Shown one piece after another: positions 14,678-17,415 of a stretch of DNA of 17,415 nucleotides; position 1 is the stretch's first letter, and the number at the start of each line of letters is the position of its first letter. Below the pieces are notes generated by a model. The model had not been told where the DNA came from, did no database searches, and saw only the letters and a list, made by a program, of their open reading frames with translations. This stretch comes from Lachnospira sp. UBA5912 (GTDB lineage Bacteria; Bacillota; Clostridia; Lachnospirales; Lachnospiraceae), in the NCBI GenBank assembly GCA_002435585.1, contig DJDY01000038.1:1-17415 (forward strand), in the 5' to 3' direction. The translations under genes were made by a program, and so were the position numbers.

Positions 14678-14799
14678 TAATAATATGATATGAGTGTCAA
14701 AAGTAAATTTTGACACTCACTGATGTCCCAAGTAAAAAAGTCTTTTTCCGCAAGCAGAAAAAGACTTTTTATACTTTTGACACTTACATCATATTATTA
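14678..14799. repeat. 122-bp nested palindrome between convergent genes
   Basis: The outer arms 14678-14705 and 14772-14799 are complementary at 26 of 28 positions. Inside, the left arm can instead form its own hairpin, GAGTGTCAAAA (14692-14702) with TTTTGACACTC (14708-14718). The right half holds the strong hairpin at 14735-14770. The GTGTCAAAA sequence therefore occurs three times in alternating orientation. The element could be a gene-end structure or a miniature inverted-repeat element. It encodes nothing. Confidence 0.75.
14735..14770. terminator. Bidirectional terminator between the deaminase and DUF402 genes
   Basis: A perfect 14-bp stem, AAAAAGTCTTTTTC (14735-14748) with its complement (14757-14770), has an 8-nt loop and T runs on both strands. 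It suits the two converging genes. Confidence 0.88.
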
Positions 14800-14820
14800 A
14801 AATGTTTATATTATGCGGAA

Positions 14821-15300
14821 CTATAGGTTGTTTTCATAGCTTTCAAGCACTTCTATATACTGGCTGAATGTACCATTATATATACTGCTTAAAAGATTAT
14901 TCAGCTTGTGTAATGATTCTACGAGCATATTATTGGATATAAGACCATCGTTGCATGCATCTGCCAGTTCATCAAGATCAACCACACGGACAAAGCCGGA
15001 ATTCTCTATGATAACATCGGCTAAAAGGTCAGTGAATACGTATGCATCTGATGACTTGTCATATGATGTATCTATGATATCGCAATATATATAAGCCAGG
15101 GAGTTGTCCTGTTTGTAGAATTTGCTTATTTTAAATCCTTTTTTAAGAACATAATATGATATGCCGTGTGAAAATTCAGGCTTGGGGCGGAATGTTTTCC
15201 AGCTTGTTATGATTTTTTCTTCATCAATATGAATGATTGTATCATCTTTCAGGTTGACACATTCGCTTGGGATAAGACGCTTACGGAATAAAGTTGTCAT
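14821..15300 (-). CDS. DUF402 family protein (possible nucleoside di-/triphosphatase)
   Basis: The 159-residue protein has the DUF402 core: an acidic strand YCDIIDTSYD (about 72-81), then FTDLLADVIIENSGFVRVVDLDELADA with its many conserved Asp residues. Known relatives are the NtdP nucleoside tri- and diphosphatase and the FomD hydrolase. Their conserved aspartates bind divalent metal, so phosphoanhydride hydrolysis is a fair inference. The N-terminal third (RKRLIPSECVNLKDD) also fits the family's barrel start. AGGAGG lies at 15307-15312, 7 nt before the ATG. The gene is alone on its strand and has its own promoter. Confidence 0.82.
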   Translation of the reverse strand: MTTLFRKRLIPSECVNLKDDTIIHIDEEKIITSWKTFRPKPEFSHGISYYVLKKGFKISKFYKQDNSLAYIYCDIIDTSYDKSSDAYVFTDLLADVIIENSGFVRVVDLDELADACNDGLISNNMLVESLHKLNNLLSSIYNGTFSQYIEVLESYENNL

Positions 15301-15353
15301 ACGTATTCCTCCTGATTATGTATTGTATTGTAAATCACATATATATTATGGAA

Positions 15354-15382
15354 ATTATAACAAGCAGGTATACAATTTTCAA
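15354..15382 (-). promoter_or_regulatory. DUF402 gene promoter
   Basis: On the - strand, TTGAAA (15377-15382) and a perfect TATAAT (15354-15359) are 17 bp apart, placing the start about 45 nt before the ATG. Confidence 0.75.
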
Positions 15383-15604
15383 CCTAAAATATATGGCTTT
15401 TGAAGAGTTTTAAAATATATCCGGCTCGTTTTATTAGTCTTTAATTAATATGCGTATTATAATACCGGATTGACAATTTATAATAAAAATAAAATATATG
15501 CTGACTAGATGATAATTATAAATGATATACAACTTTGCTGATAAATTATTCAAAATGCCCATTAATTATATAAATTAGTGTTAATAATTGGGAAAGAAAA
15601 TATA

Positions 15605-15633
15605 TAGACAACATTTGCTTAAAAGGGTATAAT
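15605..15633 (+). promoter_or_regulatory. Main promoter of the ATP synthase operon
   Basis: TAGACA (15605-15610) and a perfect TATAAT (15628-15633) are 17 bp apart. The start, near 15640, gives a leader of about 50 nt to the first gene. Confidence 0.75.
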
Positions 15634-15691
15634 CGATATAGTATTTTTAAAGTGAGTGGGTTATCTTAAAGTATGGGAATGAGGAATTGCG

Positions 15692-15964
15692 TTGAAGAAT
15701 ATTGTATTAATATCCCAGCTTAGTATATGTGTTATGGTTCCAACATTTGTGTGTCTTGCGCTTGGACTATGGCTGGATAGAAAGTTTGGAACATGTTTTA
15801 CAATACCTTTGCTTATTATTGGAATTGCTGCAGGTGGCAGGAATGCATATGTGCTTGCCATGAATACCATAAAGCAGGATGAGATTAAGAAAAAACGTAC
15901 ACAGGAAAAAGAAATAGAGCAGAAGGTTGAAAGATATAATAACACACATAAGGATAACAACTAA
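15692..15964 (+). CDS. atpZ: AtpZ/AtpI-family small membrane protein (ATP synthase gene 1)
   Basis: The protein has 90 residues with two membrane helices (about 4-27 and 36-58) and a charged, helical C-terminal tail rich in Lys and Glu. QLSICVMVPTFVCLALGLWLDRKFG and the later GIAAGGRNAY match the family of small proteins encoded first in atp operons (ATPase_gene1). These are proposed to help assemble the c-ring or move divalent cations, but their role is not fully settled. The start is TTG at 15692: an in-frame stop lies at 15680-15682, and GAGG (15681-15684) is correctly spaced. It is followed by atpI after 18 nt. Confidence 0.85.
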   Translation: MKNIVLISQLSICVMVPTFVCLALGLWLDRKFGTCFTIPLLIIGIAAGGRNAYVLAMNTIKQDEIKKKRTQEKEIEQKVERYNNTHKDNN

Positions 15965-15982
15965 AAGAGAGGAGTATAATGT

Positions 15983-16384
15983 ATGATTGAAAAAATCAAA
16001 GATATTAATCCCTCTATCCCAGGTATGCTTATGGTACAGCTATTGTATCTTATCGTAGGGGAAGCTTTAATAATATGCATAGCTAAGACACCTCTTAAGC
16101 TGGCAGTTGGTTTTGCAGCAGGAGTGGTTTATGCGGTATTCAGTACTTTTCATATGAGTTTCCGTATAAGAAAAGTAGTGTATGGAGGGGCTAATACAAG
16201 TGTTACATTCGTGTTAGGTTATGTTATACGTCTTGTGGTTATGCTTGTATTGTTTTCAGTATTGTATTTTCTAGATCTTGGGGATTTGTTGTGTGCAATA
16301 CTGGGTATGTTTTCTATGAAGGTAGCGGCATATATGCAGCCGTTCACTGATAAATTAATTAACAAAATAAAAAAAGGAAGGTGA
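15983..16384 (+). CDS. atpI: ATP synthase subunit I
   Basis: The 133-residue protein has four predicted membrane helices (about 12-33, 38-58, 72-95 and 98-118) and a basic end. It matches the ATP-synt_I family, whose members aid assembly of the F0 c-ring and are not part of the finished enzyme. GAGAGGAG (15967-15974) is 8 nt before the ATG at 15983. An ATG at 15979 opens only a three-codon frame and is rejected. The stop lies 4 nt before atpB, which suggests coupled translation. The sequence is weakly conserved, so the call also rests on position. Confidence 0.88.
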   Translation: MIEKIKDINPSIPGMLMVQLLYLIVGEALIICIAKTPLKLAVGFAAGVVYAVFSTFHMSFRIRKVVYGGANTSVTFVLGYVIRLVVMLVLFSVLYFLDLGDLLCAILGMFSMKVAAYMQPFTDKLINKIKKGR

Positions 16385-16388
16385 GAAG

Positions 16389-17117
16389 GTGGGAAGCTCT
16401 TATGTTAACACGCTTGTAGCATGTGATTCGAGTTTTATGATTCAGAGCCTGAAGGAATTCCATATTCCTGGCATTGACTATACATTCAGTATTAACACGA
16501 CACACGTTGCTATGTTGCTGGTTTCAGTCTTCATACTTATCATGGCAGTTATTGCCAGAGTGAAGATTAATAAGGTCAAGCCTGATGATACACCTGGAAT
16601 GTTCCAGAATGCTATAGAGATTATAGTGGAGATGCTTGGAACCATGGTTGACGGTATTATGGGAAAGAATGCCAATAAGTTCGTCAATTACATTTCAACA
16701 TTGTTCCTGTTTATTATAATTTCCAATATATCTGGTCTTTTCGGACTCAGGCCACCAACAGCGGATTATGGTGTTACATTATGCCTTGGTCTGATTACGT
16801 TTATACTTGTTCAGTTCAATGGTATAAAGAAGAATAAGTTAGGACACTTTACTGCATTGTTCCAGCCAATCTGGTTCTTATTCCCTATTAACCTGATAGG
16901 TGAGTTTGCGGTTCCGTTGTCTCTTTCACTGCGTCTGTTTGGTAATGTCATGTCAGGAACAGTTCTTATGGGTCTTATATATGACCTGTTGAAGCCATTT
17001 ACTATTGGTTATCCGGCATTACTTCATGCATACTTTGACTTGTTCTCAGGATGTATCCAGGCGTATGTATTCTGTATGTTAACTATGGTTTATGTTAACG
17101 ACAAGATAGCAGATTAA
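16389..17117 (+). CDS. atpB: ATP synthase F0 subunit a
   Basis: This membrane subunit forms the half-channels through which ions cross to the c-ring. The 242-residue length is normal. Several hydrophobic helices are evident, and the conserved segment GEFAVPLSLSLRLFGNVMSG contains R182, the arginine essential for rotation. The GLFGLRPPTADYGVT stretch and the final membrane helix are also typical. Whether protons or sodium ions are carried cannot be told here, because the c-subunit binding site lies outside the window. The start is GTG at 16389, preceded by GGAAGGTGAG, which also spans the atpI stop. A structured 194-nt gap separates it from atpE. Confidence 0.95.
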   Translation: MGSSYVNTLVACDSSFMIQSLKEFHIPGIDYTFSINTTHVAMLLVSVFILIMAVIARVKINKVKPDDTPGMFQNAIEIIVEMLGTMVDGIMGKNANKFVNYISTLFLFIIISNISGLFGLRPPTADYGVTLCLGLITFILVQFNGIKKNKLGHFTALFQPIWFLFPINLIGEFAVPLSLSLRLFGNVMSGTVLMGLIYDLLKPFTIGYPALLHAYFDLFSGCIQAYVFCMLTMVYVNDKIAD

Positions 17118-17172
17118 GTGTGAAGTATAATCTTTGGATGCGATAGTCCGGGTATTATATTTTCATAAGTAA

Positions 17173-17201
17173 TCCAGGAGTGGATAAGGCACTTACCTGG
17201 A
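17173..17201 (+). promoter_or_regulatory. Hairpin in the atpB–atpE gap
   Basis: TCCAGG (17173-17178) pairs with CCTGGA (17196-17201), and AGTG (17179-17182) pairs with CACT (17190-17193) inside it. A second small hairpin, TGTGTA-ATG-TACACA, lies at 17234-17248. There is no T tract, so these are more likely RNA-processing or stability structures than terminators. Confidence 0.5.
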
Positions 17202-17311
17202 ATGTTGTATGCGAAAATGCATATAAGGCATATTGTGTAATGTACACATTAGGATTGCGCGGTAAGTATAACGAACAAGCGCTATAATTTTTATTAACGG
17301 AGGATTTTAAG

Positions 17312-17415
17312 ATGAATATTAGTGGACAGGAATTTATTCAGGCTATGTCAGCCATTGGTGCAGGTATTGCGATGATCGCAGGTGTTGGTCCTGGTGTTGG
17401 ACAGGGTATTGCAGC
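17312..17415 (+). CDS. atpE: ATP synthase F0 subunit c, 5' part (cut by window end)
   Basis: Only the first 34 codons are present. MNISGQEFIQAMSAIG is followed by the glycine-rich first helix (GAGIAMIAGVGPGVGQG), the usual signature of the c-subunit hairpin. The ion-binding carboxylate in the second helix lies outside the window. GGAGG (17299-17303) is 8 nt before the ATG, the strongest ribosome site among the atp genes here. This fits the many copies of subunit c needed per enzyme. Confidence 0.93.
   Translation, partial: MNISGQEFIQAMSAIGAGIAMIAGVGPGVGQGIA

Larger units (their letters stand above)
15301..15691. other. 391-nt divergent regulatory region between DUF402 and the atp operon
   Basis: The region holds the DUF402 promoter (- strand) and the main atp promoter (+ strand), described separately. 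A further TTGACA at 15470-15475 lacks a good -10. It overlaps CCGGAT (15465-15470), which is inverted relative to ATCCGG at 15419-15424. No gene is seen. Confidence 0.6.

Overview
The window is AT-rich chromosomal DNA from a Gram-positive anaerobe of the class Clostridia, most likely the family Lachnospiraceae. The evidence is the gdpP–rplI–dnaB order, a MecA adaptor, a CwlD-like amidase, a tsaC–ywlE–rpiB–dCMP deaminase block leading into an F-type ATP synthase operon, strong AGGAGG ribosome sites, and free use of GTG and TTG starts. I cannot name a genus. No phage, transposase, CRISPR array, rRNA or tRNA was seen.

Layout, left to right. Positions 1-4279 hold gdpP (c-di-AMP phosphodiesterase), rplI and dnaB, all on the + strand. 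A 174-nt element that can fold into a cloverleaf sits between gdpP and rplI. Positions 4280-5340 hold an intergenic direct repeat, then a divergent pair: a 56-residue 2[4Fe-4S] ferredoxin on the - strand and a DUF1858 CxxC protein on the + strand. Their facing promoters are clear, and the DUF1858 promoter carries a three-part repeat at its predicted start point. A perfect bidirectional terminator separates DUF1858 from mecA (- strand).

Positions 6460-8737 hold a Ser/Thr kinase fused to a degenerate ParA-like P-loop domain, overlapping a second degenerate P-loop protein. The kinase has a strong ribosome site but no ordinary start codon at the right distance. After about 600 nt without a convincing gene come a membrane-anchored SH3–GH18 protein and a CwlD-like amidase, both predicted to act on peptidoglycan or a related wall glycan.

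Positions 11935-14561 hold tsaC, ywlE, rpiB and a dCMP deaminase on the + strand. They converge on a DUF402 gene (- strand) across a large nested palindrome that contains a bidirectional terminator. From 15605 a good promoter drives atpZ-like, atpI, atpB and, after a structured 194-nt gap, atpE, which is cut by the window end.

Most genes are housekeeping. The parts that look least described are the cloverleaf element, the kinase/P-loop gene pair with its odd start, the repeated operator-like element before DUF1858, and the nested palindrome at 14678-14799.
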